Translations under genes and position numbers: made by a program
Assembly: GCF_014200015.1 (NCBI RefSeq)
Contig: NZ_JACHOT010000004.1
Location: forward strand, 248,001 to 312,000
From: Aminobacter niigataensis
Lineage (GTDB): Bacteria; Pseudomonadota; Alphaproteobacteria; Rhizobiales; Rhizobiaceae
DNA: 64,000 bases
Direction: 5' to 3'
Notes under the pieces: generated by a model
What the model was told of the DNA's origin: nothing
The model's input: only the letters and a program-made list of their open reading frames with translations
The model's database searches: none
Part shown: piece by piece, positions 1 to 9,801 of the stretch
Layout: every line of letters starts with the position of its first letter
How positions within the stretch are numbered: position 1 is the stretch's first letter

Positions 1-1915
1 AGCCATCCTCGCCGACCGCAGCCTCGTACCGGTTGAGCTTGCCGTTGCCTATGTCGCTGGCGAGGTTGCCGATGTGAAGGCAGCGCTCGAAGGCGCGCGC
101 GACATCGTCGCCGAAGGCATCTCGGAAAACGCCGAGCTTCTCGGTCGCCTGCGCACCCACATGAAGGAGCGCGCGGTGATGCGTGCCCGCGTCGTCGATG
201 GCAAGCAAGAGGCCGGGGCCAAGTTCTCCGACTACTTCGACCATTCCGAGCGCTGGGCCGGCGTGCCCAGCCACCGCGCGCTCGCCATGCTTCGCGGCCG
301 CAACGAGGATGTGCTGTCGCTTGACCTCGAGATCGACGCCGACGACACCTCGCCGGTCAAGCCGGTCGAGCGGATGATTGCCGCTGCCTATGCGATTGGC
401 GCGACGCTGCCCGGCGACCAGTGGCTGATGACCGTCGCCGGCTGGACCTGGCGCGTGAAGCTGTCTCTGTCGCTGTCGCTCGACCTGATGCGCGATCTGC
501 GCGAGGCGGCCGAGGAAGAGGCGATCCGCGTCTTCTCGCGCAACCTCAAGGACCTGCTGCTTGCCGCTCCCGCCGGCTCGCGCGCCACGATGGGTCTCGA
601 TCCGGGCATCCGTACCGGCGTCAAGGTGGCGGTCATCGATGCCACCGGCAAGGTGCTCGACACCACCACCGTCTACCCCTTCCCGCCCAGGAACGACGTG
701 CGCGGCACCCAGGCCGAGCTTGCCCGGCTGATCATCCGCCACAAGGTCGAACTGATCGCCATCGGCAACGGTACCGGCAGCCGGGAAACCGAGCGCCTCG
801 TCGCCGACATGCTGGCTGAGCTGCCGGCGCCCAAGCCGACCAAGGTCATCGTCAGCGAGGCCGGCGCGTCGGTCTATTCGGCATCCGCCACGGCTGCCGC
901 CGAATTCCCCAATCTCGACGTGTCGCTGCGCGGCGCGGTGTCCATCGCACGCCGCCTGCAGGACCCGCTCGCCGAGCTGGTCAAGATCGAACCCAAGTCG
1001 ATCGGCGTCGGCCAGTACCAGCACGACGTCGACCAGTACCGGCTCGGCCGTTCGCTCGAAGCGGTGGTCGAGGACGCGGTGAACGCCGTCGGCGTCGACC
1101 TCAACACGGCCTCCGCCCCCCTTCTCGCCCGCGTCTCCGGTCTCGGGCCGTCGCTCGCCGAGTCGATCGTGGCGCATCGCGACGCCTCGGGCGCCTTTGC
1201 CACGCGCCGCGACCTGCTCGCCGTGCCACGGCTCGGCCAGCGTGCCTTCGAGCAATGCGCCGGCTTCCTGCGTATCCGCGACGGCAAGGAACCGCTCGAC
1301 TCATCGTCGGTCCACCCCGAAGCCTATGGCGTGGCCAAGAAGATCGTGGCGTCCTGCGGCCGTGACCTGCGCCAGTTGATGGGCGACAGCGCCGCGCTGA
1401 AGGCAATAGATCCGCGCGCGTTCGTCGATGAGCGTTTCGGCCTGCCGACGGTGCGCGACATCATCGCCGAGCTGGAAAAGCCAGGCCGCGATCCGCGTCC
1501 GGGCTTCAAGACCGCGACCTTCGCCGACGGTGTCGACGACATCAAGGACCTGAAGCCGGGCATGTTGCTCGAGGGAACCGTCACCAACGTCGCCGCCTTC
1601 GGCGCCTTCGTCGACATCGGCGTGCACCAGGACGGGCTTGTCCATGTGTCGCAGCTCGCCGACAAGTTCGTGAAGGACCCACACGAGGTGGTGAAGGCGG
1701 GCGACGTGGTGAAGGTCCGCGTCGTCGAGGTCGACATCCCGCGCAAGCGCATCGGGCTGACCATGCGCAAGGACGGCGGCGAGGCAGCCCCGCGCACGGC
1801 AGCGCCGGCCAAGGGCCGCGACATGAAGTTCGCCTCGTCCAAGCCACAGCAGGGCAAGCAGGACCAGCAAGGCGCGTTCGGCGCGGCGCTGCTCGAGGCG
1901 ATGAAGCGTAAGTAA
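1..1915 (+). CDS. tex: Tex family RNA-binding transcription accessory protein (5' truncated by window)
   Basis: The frame is open from base 2 with no start in the window, so this is the C-terminal 637 residues of a protein usually about 770 long. Tex proteins bind nucleic acid and influence transcription; most bacteria carry one. Visible domains: an RNase-H-like YqgF fold starting at the motif GLDPGIRTG, a helix-hairpin-helix region around [14 protein letters not shown], and a C-terminal S1 domain with [16 protein letters not shown] and GLVHVSQL. A charged, Gln/Lys-rich tail follows S1. The missing part is the N-terminal HTH-like domain. It is followed by a palindromic repeat and then argG. 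Confidence 0.93.
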   Translation, partial: AILADRSLVPVELAVAYVAGEVADVKAALEGARDIVAEGISENAELLGRLRTHMKERAVMRARVVDGKQEAGAKFSDYFDHSERWAGVPSHRALAMLRGRNEDVLSLDLEIDADDTSPVKPVERMIAAAYAIGATLPGDQWLMTVAGWTWRVKLSLSLSLDLMRDLREAAEEEAIRVFSRNLKDLLLAAPAGSRATMGLDPGIRTGVKVAVIDATGKVLDTTTVYPFPPRNDVRGTQAELARLIIRHKVELIAIGNGTGSRETERLVADMLAELPAPKPTKVIVSEAGASVYSASATAAAEFPNLDVSLRGAVSIARRLQDPLAELVKIEPKSIGVGQYQHDVDQYRLGRSLEAVVEDAVNAVGVDLNTASAPLLARVSGLGPSLAESIVAHRDASGAFATRRDLLAVPRLGQRAFEQCAGFLRIRDGKEPLDSSSVHPEAYGVAKKIVASCGRDLRQLMGDSAALKAIDPRAFVDERFGLPTVRDIIAELEKPGRDPRPGFKTATFADGVDDIKDLKPGMLLEGTVTNVAAFGAFVDIGVHQDGLVHVSQLADKFVKDPHEVVKAGDVVKVRVVEVDIPRKRIGLTMRKDGGEAAPRTAAPAKGRDMKFASSKPQQGKQDQQGAFGAALLEAMKRK

Positions 1916-1927
1916 GGCGGCTTCATA

Positions 1928-1980
1928 CCCTCCCCTTGTGGGGAGGGTCGATCCACGCAGCGGATCGGGGTGGAGGTAGA
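1928..1980. repeat. dispersed-type palindromic repeat downstream of tex
   Basis: A perfect 8-bp stem, CCCTCCCC-TTGT-GGGGAGGG (1928-1947), is followed by a second inverted repeat, CGATCC-N7-GGATCG (1949-1967). This layout resembles the short intergenic palindromes scattered through rhizobial chromosomes. It lies just after the tex stop codon and may act as a transcript end, but there is no T-run. I see only one copy in the window. Confidence 0.55.
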
Positions 1981-2087
1981 GAGAGGCTGTCGCAGCGGCA
2001 TGATCGCCCTTGCCCGGCTCGCCGTTCGTGCTTAGAAAGCCCGGGAAAACGCGGCCCTGGGCCGCATGCGAAAGGTGCCGTGATCCC

Positions 2088-3305
2088 ATGTCCAAGTGGA
2101 AAGACGTCAAGAAGGTCGTGCTCGCCTATTCCGGTGGCCTCGACACATCGATCATCCTGAAGTGGCTGCAGACCGAGCTCAATGCGGAGGTTGTCACCTT
2201 CACCGCCGATCTCGGCCAGGGCGAGGAACTCGAGCCGGCGCGCAAGAAGGCCGAGATGATGGGGATCAAGGAGATCTTCATCGAGGACGTGCGCGAGGAG
2301 TTCGTCCGCGACTTCGTCTTCCCGATGTTCCGCGCCAATGCCGTCTATGAAGGCGTCTACCTGCTCGGCACCTCGATCGCGCGTCCGCTGATCTCCAAGC
2401 ATCTCGTCGACATCGCCCGCAAGACCGGCGCCGACGCCATCGCCCATGGCGCCACCGGCAAGGGCAACGACCAGGTCCGCTTCGAGCTGTCGGCCTACGC
2501 GCTGAACCCCGACATCAAGATCATCGCACCATGGCGCGACTGGTCGTTCAAGTCGCGCACCGACCTGCTCGACTTCGCCGAAAAGCACCAGATCCCGGTC
2601 GCCAAGGACAAGAAGGGTGAGGCCCCCTTCTCGGTCGACGCCAACCTCCTGCACTCGTCCTCCGAGGGCAAGGTGCTGGAAGATCCGGCCGTCGAGGCGC
2701 CCGAATACGTGCACATGCGCACGATTTCGCCTGAGGCAGCACCGGACAAGGCGACGGTCATCAAGATCGGCTTCGAAAAGGGCGATGCCGTGTCGATCAA
2801 CGGCGAGCGCCTGTCGCCGGCGACCCTGCTCGCCAAGCTCAACGACTATGGCCGCGACAACGGCATCGGCCGTCTCGATCTGGTCGAGAACCGCTTCGTC
2901 GGCATGAAGAGCCGCGGCGTCTACGAGACCCCCGGCGGCACGATCCTGCTGTCGGCGCACCGCGCCATCGAATCGATCACGCTCGACCGTGGTGCGGCGC
3001 ACCTCAAGGACGAGCTGATGCCGCGCTATGCCGAGCTGATTTATTACGGCTTCTGGTTCTCGCCCGAGCGCGAGATGTTGCAGGCGGCGATCGACAGGAG
3101 CCAGGAGCATGTCGAAGGCGAAGTCACGCTCAAGCTCTACAAGGGCAACGTCATGGTCATCGGACGCGAGAGCGAAAAGTCGCTCTATTCCGACAAGTTG
3201 GTGACCTTCGAGGACGACCAGGGCGCCTACGACCAGAAGGATGCCGCCGGCTTCATCAAGCTCAACGCCCTGCGCCTGCGCACGCTGGCCGCGCGCAACC
3301 GGTGA
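2088..3305 (+). CDS. argG: argininosuccinate synthase
   Basis: Joins citrulline and aspartate with ATP to make argininosuccinate, the penultimate step of arginine synthesis; cytosolic. The 405-residue length is normal. The ATP-pyrophosphatase P-loop SGGLDTS is at residues 14-20, and [13 protein letters not shown], a conserved citrulline/aspartate-binding stretch, follows. The start at 2088 (MSKWKDVKK) is chosen because family similarity begins there; the frame is open further upstream. It stands alone, with a hairpin terminator after it. Confidence 0.97.
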   Translation: MSKWKDVKKVVLAYSGGLDTSIILKWLQTELNAEVVTFTADLGQGEELEPARKKAEMMGIKEIFIEDVREEFVRDFVFPMFRANAVYEGVYLLGTSIARPLISKHLVDIARKTGADAIAHGATGKGNDQVRFELSAYALNPDIKIIAPWRDWSFKSRTDLLDFAEKHQIPVAKDKKGEAPFSVDANLLHSSSEGKVLEDPAVEAPEYVHMRTISPEAAPDKATVIKIGFEKGDAVSINGERLSPATLLAKLNDYGRDNGIGRLDLVENRFVGMKSRGVYETPGGTILLSAHRAIESITLDRGAAHLKDELMPRYAELIYYGFWFSPEREMLQAAIDRSQEHVEGEVTLKLYKGNVMVIGRESEKSLYSDKLVTFEDDQGAYDQKDAAGFIKLNALRLRTLAARNR

Positions 3306-3333
3306 GATCAGCCAAAATCTGGCAGTTTAGTTT

Positions 3334-3361
3334 GGAGGTGCTTCGGCGCCTCCCTTCGTTT
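3334..3361 (+). terminator. intrinsic terminator of argG
   Basis: Stem GGAGGTGC, TTCG tetraloop, GCGCCTCC (one G-T pair), followed by CTTCGTTT. It begins 29 nt after the argG stop. The opposite strand lacks a T-run, so it works for argG. Confidence 0.75.
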
Positions 3362-3879
3362 CAGGCCTCGCCCTGATACATGTCGGCGAGGTAGATCCGC
3401 TTGGCCGCGTCGTCGCGTGTTGAAAACAGATAGCGGACGAAGGCCTGGCGTTCGTGGTCGACCGCCGCAAGCTCCCAGACGCAGAAGGTCGCGCGGTGCG
3501 GCCCTGGCAGGGTAAACAGCGAGAAATCGGGAGCGTCCGCGGTCTTGGCATAGACCGTCTCCCACATCTCGTTGGCATTGCGCCACGAACTCACCAGAAG
3601 GAAGTGAAAATCGGCGCCGCAGCGGTGCAGGACGACGAAGCCGAGCTCGCCCTTGAGGTTGAGGCGCCCGGTCGCCGTTTCGGCTGCCAGGAAGCGCTGC
3701 GCCAAAGCGCAGGTTTCGCGCGTCACGGGCGTCGCATCTTCGGCAATGTCATACCATTTGAGCAGCCCGCCGCCTGCCGGCACGGCGAGTCCAGGTGTGA
3801 CTGACTTGGGGTAGTGGCTGTAGCCCTGAATATTGCCGTAGGCGGAAAGGTCGCCCGGCAATGCGTTGAGAGCGTTCAT
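3361..3879 (-). CDS. conserved hypothetical protein (172 aa)
   Basis: I do not recognise the family by name. The protein is soluble, with no signal peptide and no membrane segment. It is rich in aromatic residues, with stretches such as GELGFVVLHRCGADFHFLLVSSW and a C-terminal run of charged residues ending YLADMYQGEA. The start at 3879 has a clear ribosome site (GAGGAACG) nine bases upstream; a longer open frame reaching 3930 lacks one. It is convergent with argG, its stop overlapping the end of the argG terminator, and lies upstream of the lytic transglycosylase gene's 3' end on the same strand. Confidence 0.7.
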   Translation of the reverse strand: MNALNALPGDLSAYGNIQGYSHYPKSVTPGLAVPAGGGLLKWYDIAEDATPVTRETCALAQRFLAAETATGRLNLKGELGFVVLHRCGADFHFLLVSSWRNANEMWETVYAKTADAPDFSLFTLPGPHRATFCVWELAAVDHERQAFVRYLFSTRDDAAKRIYLADMYQGEA

Positions 3880-4006
3880 CGTTCGTTCCTCGGCCGCATC
3901 GAAAAAACCCGACGTCTCCGCCGGGTTCATTCAATATGCGCCGATGGTCGCCCCTTGGCCAGCAGGATGGCGAACCATCCTGACACCTGCCAAACGGCCG
4001 CCTTGG

Positions 4007-4825
4007 TCAGTTGCCGTCGATCTCGGCGCCGATGATGGCGATCGCCTGCTGGTAGACGCTGGCCGCGTTCCAGCCCTGCAAGGCGCCGAAATTGGCCTGG
4101 CCGGGCTGATAGCCGCCGCCGGCGCTCCAGCCGTGGCCGCGCAGGAAGTTGGCCGTCGAGGCCAGCGCGTCGGCCTTCGAGCGGACCATGTCGATCTTGC
4201 CGTTGCCGTCGCCGTCGGCGCCGAATTTCAGCACGTTGACCGGCAGGAACTGGGTCTGGCCGATCTCGCCATGCGCGGCACCAACGGCGCTGGGGCTCAG
4301 CGTGCCGTTCTGGACGAGCTTGAGCGCGGCATAGAGCTGATCGGTGAAATATTCCGAACGACGGCAGTCGTAGGCCAGCGTCGCCACGGCCGACAGCGTG
4401 TGCTGGTTGCCGAGGAAGCCGCCAAAGCCGGTTTCCATGCCCCAGATCGCGATCAGCGGGCCGGCCGGCACGCCGTAACGCGCCTCGATGCTCTGGAACA
4501 GCGCCGCGTTCTGCTTCTTGATGGTCTTGCCCTTGGAGGCAATTGTCTTGCCGCCACGCTTGGCCATGAACTGGTCGAGCGAGAGCTTGAAGCTCTTCTG
4601 GTTGCGGTCGGCATAGATGGTCTTGGTTGCGTAGGTCGTCTTGGCAAGCGCGTTGAGCGCGTTGCCGCTGATGCCGTTGGCCGCCGCCTCCTGAGCGAAA
4701 TCGGCCTTCCACGCCTCGAAGCCGCCCGCGTTGTTGCCGCACTGGGCGGCGTATGCGCCGCCAGCTGTCACCGCCAGAACGGCGGAGGCTGCAGCAAAAG
4801 TCTTCACCTTGGCAAGTACTGCCAT
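4007..4825 (-). CDS. lytic murein transglycosylase, MltB/SLT_2-like
   Basis: Cleaves peptidoglycan glycan strands to 1,6-anhydromuropeptides in the periplasm. There is an N-terminal signal peptide (MAVLAKVKTFAAASAVLAV... cut near AYA-AQ). The catalytic Glu sits in IWGMETGFG, followed by LGNQHTLSAVATLAYDCRR and the GEIGQTQFLP motif, all typical of the SLT_2 (MltB) fold. At 272 residues it is a short family member without the C-terminal peptidoglycan-binding domain carried by longer rhizobial paralogues. It is divergent from the amine oxidase gene. Confidence 0.9.
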   Translation of the reverse strand: MAVLAKVKTFAAASAVLAVTAGGAYAAQCGNNAGGFEAWKADFAQEAAANGISGNALNALAKTTYATKTIYADRNQKSFKLSLDQFMAKRGGKTIASKGKTIKKQNAALFQSIEARYGVPAGPLIAIWGMETGFGGFLGNQHTLSAVATLAYDCRRSEYFTDQLYAALKLVQNGTLSPSAVGAAHGEIGQTQFLPVNVLKFGADGDGNGKIDMVRSKADALASTANFLRGHGWSAGGGYQPGQANFGALQGWNAASVYQQAIAIIGAEIDGN

Positions 4826-4991
4826 GCCGTTCTCCTGATGCCTGAATCATTCCCCTGGGAGGGATGTTGCCAGCCGAACGCTCTCTTGTCATCGTTAAGA
4901 AGGCGTTTACGTCCCCACCGTCTTGCAATGGCTGGTGGCAAAAAACTCGCATACGATCAAGCGGTGAATGTGGCGAGAGCGGGGAAAAACC

Positions 4992-6227
4992 ATGAAAGAT
5001 GTCGATGTTGTGATCATCGGCGCCGGTTCTGCCGGCCTTTCGGCGGCAAAAGTGCTGCGTTCAGCCGGTTTGAGCTTCAACGTGCTGGAGGCAATGGACC
5101 GCATCGGCGGCCGCGCCTGGACCAGCAACCGGCATTTCGGTGTGCCCTTCGACATCGGTTGCGCCTGGCTGCACGCCGCCGACCGCAACCCCTATTTCTC
5201 GGAGGCTCAGGCCGCCGGCTGGACGATGCATCACCACGACATGAACATCGACCATCTCTACTATCGCAACCGCAAGGCGAGCGAGGCCGAGGAAGCGGCG
5301 GTCAAGGCAGCGGACGCTGCGATGGCAGCGCTGCTGGAAAACCACAGCGACATGGATGATCGCCTTGGCGCTCTTTTGGCCAAGGGACGGTCGTCGCGCG
5401 CCGCCGCCACCTTCTGCGGCCCGATGGACTTCGGTGCCGACGAGGACGAGATCTCCATCGCCGACTTCAGGAATGCCGCCGACCTCGACCCCAACTACTT
5501 CACCAGGGAAGGCTATGGCGCACTCGTTGCGCGTTTCGGCGCCGACGTACCGGTCGAACTTGCCACGCCGGTAACCCGGATCGACTGGGACGGTGCCGGT
5601 GTCGCCTGTCTCACCGATCGTGGCACGCTGCGCGCCAGCGCGGCCATCGTCACGGCATCGCCCGGGGTACTGGCCTTCGAGGAGATCGTCTTTTCGCCGG
5701 CCCTTCCCGACAGCCACATGGCCGCGTTTTTCGACCTGCCGATGGGCATGCTGACCAAGCTGCCGGTTGAAATCAGGGGCAGCCGCCTCGGACTCAATGC
5801 CTTCGACGACCTTCTGGTCGAGCGCACGGCGCGGCATGACATCTATTTCCTCGGCTTTCCGTTCGACCTCGACCTGATGGTCGGTTTTGTCGGCGGCGAC
5901 TTTGCCTGGGAGCTGTCGGCTGCCGGCGAAGCTGCCGGCATCGACTTCGCCACGGACCGGCTGTGCGAGATCTTCGGCAACGACACCCGCCGGCATGTAG
6001 GTCGCGCGATGATGACCAACTGGGGTGCCGAACGTTATGTCAGGGGCGCCTATGCCGCGGCCCGGCCCGGACGATCCGGGGCGCGCGCGGCATTGATGCA
6101 GCCGGTTGGCGAGCGCATCTTCTTTGCCGGCGAGCACCTTGCAGGACCGCTGATCCAGACCTGCGGCGGCGCCCGGCTGTCAGGCGAAGCGGTGGCCAGG
6201 CAGGTCGTTGCGCAACTCGCGGCGTAA
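4992..6227 (+). CDS. FAD-dependent amine oxidase-like oxidoreductase
   Basis: A 411-residue flavoprotein. The N-terminal dinucleotide-binding motif is [17 protein letters not shown], followed by the RIGGRAW motif of flavin amine oxidases. The C-terminal FAD motif FFAGEHLAG is also present. Such enzymes oxidise amines with O2, giving aldehyde, ammonia and H2O2; the substrate here cannot be read. The start at 4992 is preferred because the Rossmann motif begins eight residues in and GGGGAAAAA-like purines precede it. No cysteine or membrane signal is seen. It is followed by a stress-type promoter for the next gene. Confidence 0.85.
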   Translation: MKDVDVVIIGAGSAGLSAAKVLRSAGLSFNVLEAMDRIGGRAWTSNRHFGVPFDIGCAWLHAADRNPYFSEAQAAGWTMHHHDMNIDHLYYRNRKASEAEEAAVKAADAAMAALLENHSDMDDRLGALLAKGRSSRAAATFCGPMDFGADEDEISIADFRNAADLDPNYFTREGYGALVARFGADVPVELATPVTRIDWDGAGVACLTDRGTLRASAAIVTASPGVLAFEEIVFSPALPDSHMAAFFDLPMGMLTKLPVEIRGSRLGLNAFDDLLVERTARHDIYFLGFPFDLDLMVGFVGGDFAWELSAAGEAAGIDFATDRLCEIFGNDTRRHVGRAMMTNWGAERYVRGAYAAARPGRSGARAALMQPVGERIFFAGEHLAGPLIQTCGGARLSGEAVARQVVAQLAA

Positions 6228-6281
6228 AGCCGGCACATATGAACATGCTACAATTCGTGAGCGGAACCGGTCTTCTGGACC

Positions 6282-6306
6282 GGAACTGACAGGTGCTTGG
6301 GCCGTT
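6282..6306 (+). promoter_or_regulatory. candidate general stress (EcfG/RpoE2-type) promoter
   Basis: GGAAC at 6282-6286 and CGTT at 6303-6306, spaced by 16 bases (GGAAC-N18-TT overall), matches the known alphaproteobacterial EcfG/RpoE2 consensus. It lies 38 bases upstream of the DUF1236 gene start. A second GGAAC at 6263 has no matching -10. Confidence 0.6.
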
Positions 6307-6343
6307 TTCGCCTCCTGAGGGACCAAGAAAACGGAGCGAAAAA

Positions 6344-6949
6344 ATGAAAACCAAGCTGTTGTTTCCCGCTGTGGCGGGCGCGCTTCTCGCCTTCTCCGGC
6401 CCGTCATTTGCAGATGTCGCGGTCCAGGCGGCCACCGATCTCAATGTCCGTGCCGGCCCTGGCCCGCAATACCCGGTTGTCGGCGTCATCGGTGCCGGCC
6501 AGGCCACAACGCTGCGCGGCTGCCTCGAAAGCAGCAAATGGTGCAGCGTCGCCGATTCAGGCGGCGAGGGCTGGGTCTATTCCGACTATCTGGTCGGTGA
6601 TTTCGGCGGCCAGCAGGTCGTGCTATCGGCACGCCCGGCCGATTCAGGCATCGTGGTCGTCGATCCGCCAGCCGGCGGCGCCGATGTCGTCATAGATGGG
6701 ACGACGGGCGCGATCATCGCCGGCGAAGCCATGCCGGCCATCGACCCCCCCGTCGAGGTCCGCACCTATGTGACAGACAACCGGATCGAGCCGGTCTATC
6801 TGGACGGCGAAGTGGTCGTCGGCGCCGGATTGCCCGATACAGTCGAACTGACTGAAATCCCCGACTCCGAGTACCGCTATGTCTACGTCAACGGCCAGCC
6901 GGTACTGGTCGAGCCTTCTACCCGCCGCGTCGTCTATGTGATGCGTTGA
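6344..6949 (+). CDS. secreted SH3-domain and DUF1236 protein
   Basis: A 201-residue exported protein. A Sec signal peptide (residues 1-22, ending SFA-DV) is followed by a bacterial SH3 domain (about 25-85; LNVRAGPGPQYPVVGVI, WVYSDYL). The C-terminal DUF1236 module appears to be present twice: RTYVTDNRIEPVYLDGEVVVG, then YRYVYVNGQPVLVEPSTRRVV. SH3b domains usually bind cell-wall or protein ligands in the periplasm. The start at 6344 is set by the signal peptide and GGAGCGAAAAA upstream. The EcfG-type promoter implies control by the general stress response. Confidence 0.85.
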   Translation: MKTKLLFPAVAGALLAFSGPSFADVAVQAATDLNVRAGPGPQYPVVGVIGAGQATTLRGCLESSKWCSVADSGGEGWVYSDYLVGDFGGQQVVLSARPADSGIVVVDPPAGGADVVIDGTTGAIIAGEAMPAIDPPVEVRTYVTDNRIEPVYLDGEVVVGAGLPDTVELTEIPDSEYRYVYVNGQPVLVEPSTRRVVYVMR

Positions 6950-6953
6950 GTTG

Positions 6954-6989
6954 AAGCGGCCGCCGGGCACCTGTCCGGCGGCTTCGTTT
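6954..6989 (+). terminator. intrinsic terminator after the DUF1236 gene
   Basis: Stem GCCGCCGG / CCGGCGGC (6959-6982) with 8-nt loop, outer AAG/CTT, then TTCGTTTC. The convergent gene's stop codon abuts it. Confidence 0.7.
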
Positions 6990-7696
6990 CACACATGGAC
7001 CTGTGCCAGGGCGCTTTCAGCCGCATCGTCAAGCGGCCGGAACGAAACGTAGAGCAGCCAGAAGTAGAACCCCGCGACGCCTGTCAGGATCAACCAGCCC
7101 GGTGCAAGACCAAGGCTGGCATTGGCCGCTACCTCCCACAGCGATGAGACAAGGTCCCTGCTGCCGCCGGAGACCTGCAGCTTGGGCGTCGAAATCTTGA
7201 GCACCCATGCGAGCAGCAGGATCAGGAACATCCAGATGTAATTGCGTCTCAGCCGCCGCGAGAAGGCATCGGCGTAGGAGATGCGAAACTGCGGCTCCCG
7301 GAGGCTGTCGCCAAGCATCTGGCGCCAATTTGCGGTTTCCCCGGCCCCAGGCGAAAAAATCGGTGCGAAGTAATACCGTTCGAAGGTGCGGACGCGCGAC
7401 CGGTAGACGTCAAAGAAGCGGTAGCGCCGTGCTTCGATCCAAAGCAGCAGGAAAATGAGCAGCATGGCAAACAGGAGCACGCCGTGATGAGCGTTGGGTG
7501 TCGACAGGGACACCGACATCATCGCGGCCACCACCGTGATCGCCCAGTTGCTCGTCTGGTCTATCCGGTCGCGCCACCCGGCCATCCTGGCCATTTCGGC
7601 GCGATGGTAATGTGCCATGGTGTTGACGATTTCGGTCGAGGTTGAAGGCAGCAGCGCGACCTGCTGTGGCAAAGATGAACTGGCGCTTTCGGGCAT
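6989..7696 (-). CDS. DUF2270 inner-membrane protein
   Basis: A 235-residue protein with four likely membrane segments: two after residue 55 (TSNWAITVVAAMMSVSL and GVLLFAMLLIFLLLW) and two in the C-terminal half (NYIWMFLILLLAWVL and GWLILTGVAGFYFWLLYVSF). The conserved DUF2270 block IEARRYRFFDVYRSRVRTFE lies between. Function is unknown; the family is common in alphaproteobacteria. The start at 7696 is chosen for the GGGAGG site seven bases upstream; upstream frame to 7846 is low-complexity Arg/Pro/Ala. It lies downstream of the PAS-GGDEF-EAL gene on the same strand, 198 bases away. Confidence 0.82.
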   Translation of the reverse strand: MPESASSSLPQQVALLPSTSTEIVNTMAHYHRAEMARMAGWRDRIDQTSNWAITVVAAMMSVSLSTPNAHHGVLLFAMLLIFLLLWIEARRYRFFDVYRSRVRTFERYYFAPIFSPGAGETANWRQMLGDSLREPQFRISYADAFSRRLRRNYIWMFLILLLAWVLKISTPKLQVSGGSRDLVSSLWEVAANASLGLAPGWLILTGVAGFYFWLLYVSFRPLDDAAESALAQVHV

Positions 7697-7894
7697 GGCA
7701 GCCTCCCTGGACATCCCCGGAGTGCCTGCATCAGGAAGGGCACAAGCCTCCTGGCGATGCTGTTGCGGCGCGGGCCGGGCCGACGGGTTTGCGGCTGTCT
7801 CGGCGGCAGGCCACGCTGGGGGCCCGAATATCCTGCGCCGGCGCAAATCCTATACCTGTTGCGAGGGGATCGCGCGGAAATCGACGACAAAGGT

Positions 7895-9637
7895 TCAGAT
7901 TTTCGCCGCGGCTGCTTTCCTGGCTGCCTTGGCCGGACGCTTCATCAAGTGTTCGAAATCCGCCGGCGGCAGCGCCTTGGAGTAGAGATAGCCTTGTCCG
8001 ACACGGCAGCCCATGGCGTAGAGGGCGGCTTCCTGCGCGCGCGTCTCGATGCCCTCGGCGACGACGGCCAGCCCCATGTCCCTGGCCATGCCGAGCACCG
8101 CGCGGACGATCGCGGCATCCTGCGGTTGGCTCAGCATGTCGCGGATGAAGCTGCGATCGATCTTGAGCAGCGTCAGCGGAAAGCGCTTGATGGTGCTGAG
8201 CGCCGCATGGCCGGTGCCGAAATCGTCGAAGGCAAGGCCGACGCCTGCCTCGCCCAGCTTGCGGAACGGTGCCAGCGTGCGCTCTTCATGGTCGAGGGCG
8301 ATGGTCTCGGTCACTTCCAGTTCCAGGGCGTCGGCCGGCAGCCCGTGGCGGGCCAGCGTGGTCAGCACGGTTTCCGCCAGATTTCCCGCATTGACCTGCA
8401 CCGCAAACAGGTTGACCGCCATGGAGATGGGGGCCAGCCCGCGGGCGCGCCATTCCGCCGATTGGCGACATGCCTCGTCGAGGATCCAGCCGCCGACGGT
8501 CAGCGCGCCGGAATGCGATTCAAGCACGGCAAGGAAGTCGGCAGGCGAAAGCAGCCCGCGCGAAGGATGGTTCCAGCGCAACAGCGCTTCGGCGCCCAGC
8601 ACCTTGCCGCTCTCCAGGCAAACCTGCGGCTGGTAGTGCAACACGAATTCGCCGGCGCCGATTGCCCGCAACAGCTCGTCCTGCAAGGCGCGCCGGGCAG
8701 CGACCGCGTTGCGCATGTCCGGTTCGAACATGCGGTAGGAATTGCCCTGCTGCCGCGCCCGGTAGAGCGCAAGGTCGGCGCTGGCCAGCAACTCCTCGGC
8801 GTCGCCGCCGTCGCTTGGAGCCACGGCGCCGCCGATGCTGACGCCGAGCTTGATCAGGTGGTCGCCGATCTCGAAAGGCTTTTCGAACGACTGGAGCAGG
8901 CTGCTTGCGGCTGCCTCGCCGGCTGAGGGGCTGCCGGTCCCGCGCAGCAAGACGGCGAACTCGTCGCTGCCGAGACGGGCCACCATGGCATTGGCCTCGA
9001 GTGCTGCGGGCAGCCGTACGGCGAGCGCCTGCAGCAGTGTGTCGCCGGTGGAGTGGCCCAACGTGTCGTTGACCTTCTTGAAGCCGTCGAGGTCGATCAG
9101 CAGCACGGCCGTCTGCTCGCCGGCGGCGAGCGCTTCCTCGAGGCGCGTGTCGAACTGGAAACGGTTCGGCAGGCCGGTCAGCGTGTCCTGATGGGCAAGG
9201 CGATGCAGGCGCATGTCGCGCTGCCGCCGGTCGGAGATGTCGCGGATCATGCCGCCCATCGATACGCCGTCCGGCCCGTGCCAGACCGAAAGCGACAGCT
9301 CGATGGGGAACTCGCTGCCGTCGCGCCGAAGCGCTGCCACCTCGACCGTCTTGCCGGTCAGCTTCGACGGAGTGCCGGAGCCGACGCGCGCGATGCCAGC
9401 GTTGTGGGCACCGCGCAACCTGGGTGGAATGATCAGGTCGAGCGTGTGGCCGACCATGTCGGACCTGGCGTACCCGAACATGCGCTCGGCGGATTTGTTG
9501 ACGAAGGTGATGTTTCCCGAGGCGTCGATGACGACCAGCGCGAATTCGATGTTTTCGACAAATCCGCCCAGCGACGAGTCGGAAATGCGATCGCCTCCCG
9601 GGGATACGACATGCGAGCCGGCCGCATGGTCACACAT
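7895..9637 (-). CDS. PAS-GGDEF-EAL cyclic-di-GMP signalling protein
   Basis: A 580-residue soluble protein. A PAS sensor (about 25-145; FVNKSAERMFGYARSDMVGHT) leads to a GGDEF domain (about 150-310) and an EAL domain (about 320-565). The diguanylate cyclase signature is RLGSDEF, i.e. GSDEF rather than GGDEF, so cyclase activity is uncertain. The EAL domain keeps the phosphodiesterase residues: GAEALLRW, VNLFAVQ, EVTET, DDFGTG, LLKID, AEGIET and QGYLYSKAL. It most likely degrades c-di-GMP, with the GGDEF domain as a GTP-binding regulator. It ends in a basic Ala/Lys tail. No transmembrane segment is seen, so the PAS domain senses a cytosolic cue. Confidence 0.93.
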   Translation of the reverse strand: MCDHAAGSHVVSPGGDRISDSSLGGFVENIEFALVVIDASGNITFVNKSAERMFGYARSDMVGHTLDLIIPPRLRGAHNAGIARVGSGTPSKLTGKTVEVAALRRDGSEFPIELSLSVWHGPDGVSMGGMIRDISDRRQRDMRLHRLAHQDTLTGLPNRFQFDTRLEEALAAGEQTAVLLIDLDGFKKVNDTLGHSTGDTLLQALAVRLPAALEANAMVARLGSDEFAVLLRGTGSPSAGEAAASSLLQSFEKPFEIGDHLIKLGVSIGGAVAPSDGGDAEELLASADLALYRARQQGNSYRMFEPDMRNAVAARRALQDELLRAIGAGEFVLHYQPQVCLESGKVLGAEALLRWNHPSRGLLSPADFLAVLESHSGALTVGGWILDEACRQSAEWRARGLAPISMAVNLFAVQVNAGNLAETVLTTLARHGLPADALELEVTETIALDHEERTLAPFRKLGEAGVGLAFDDFGTGHAALSTIKRFPLTLLKIDRSFIRDMLSQPQDAAIVRAVLGMARDMGLAVVAEGIETRAQEAALYAMGCRVGQGYLYSKALPPADFEHLMKRPAKAARKAAAAKI

Positions 9638-9766
9638 GGTGGCAAAACACCCTTATAAAATGCATATAGAGCCCCCCGGCAGGCGGCACACTAGAGGGCA
9701 AGTCTTAACAGGGATTGACCGTCGCGCCGCGAATGGTTCGAAAGCTCGCGGGAAATGTGCCTTCTC

Positions 9767-9795
9767 TTGACTCTCTGGCCTTTTTCCTGTCTACA
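9767..9795 (+). promoter_or_regulatory. sigma-70-like promoter upstream of ffh
   Basis: TTGACT (9767-9772), 17-base spacer, TCTACA (9790-9795). Predicted transcription start about 9802. The first transcript meets a strong terminator at 9877-9911, before ffh. Confidence 0.55.
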
Positions 9796-9801
9796 GCCCA
9801 C

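Noticed and set aside
3866-5359. Long open frame on the plus strand over the lytic transglycosylase gene
   Set aside because: Antisense shadow of a well-supported gene in GC-rich DNA; no domain, start site or composition support.
7757-8926. Long plus-strand frame opposite the PAS-GGDEF-EAL gene
   Set aside because: Antisense shadow; sequence is low-complexity and has no recognisable motif.
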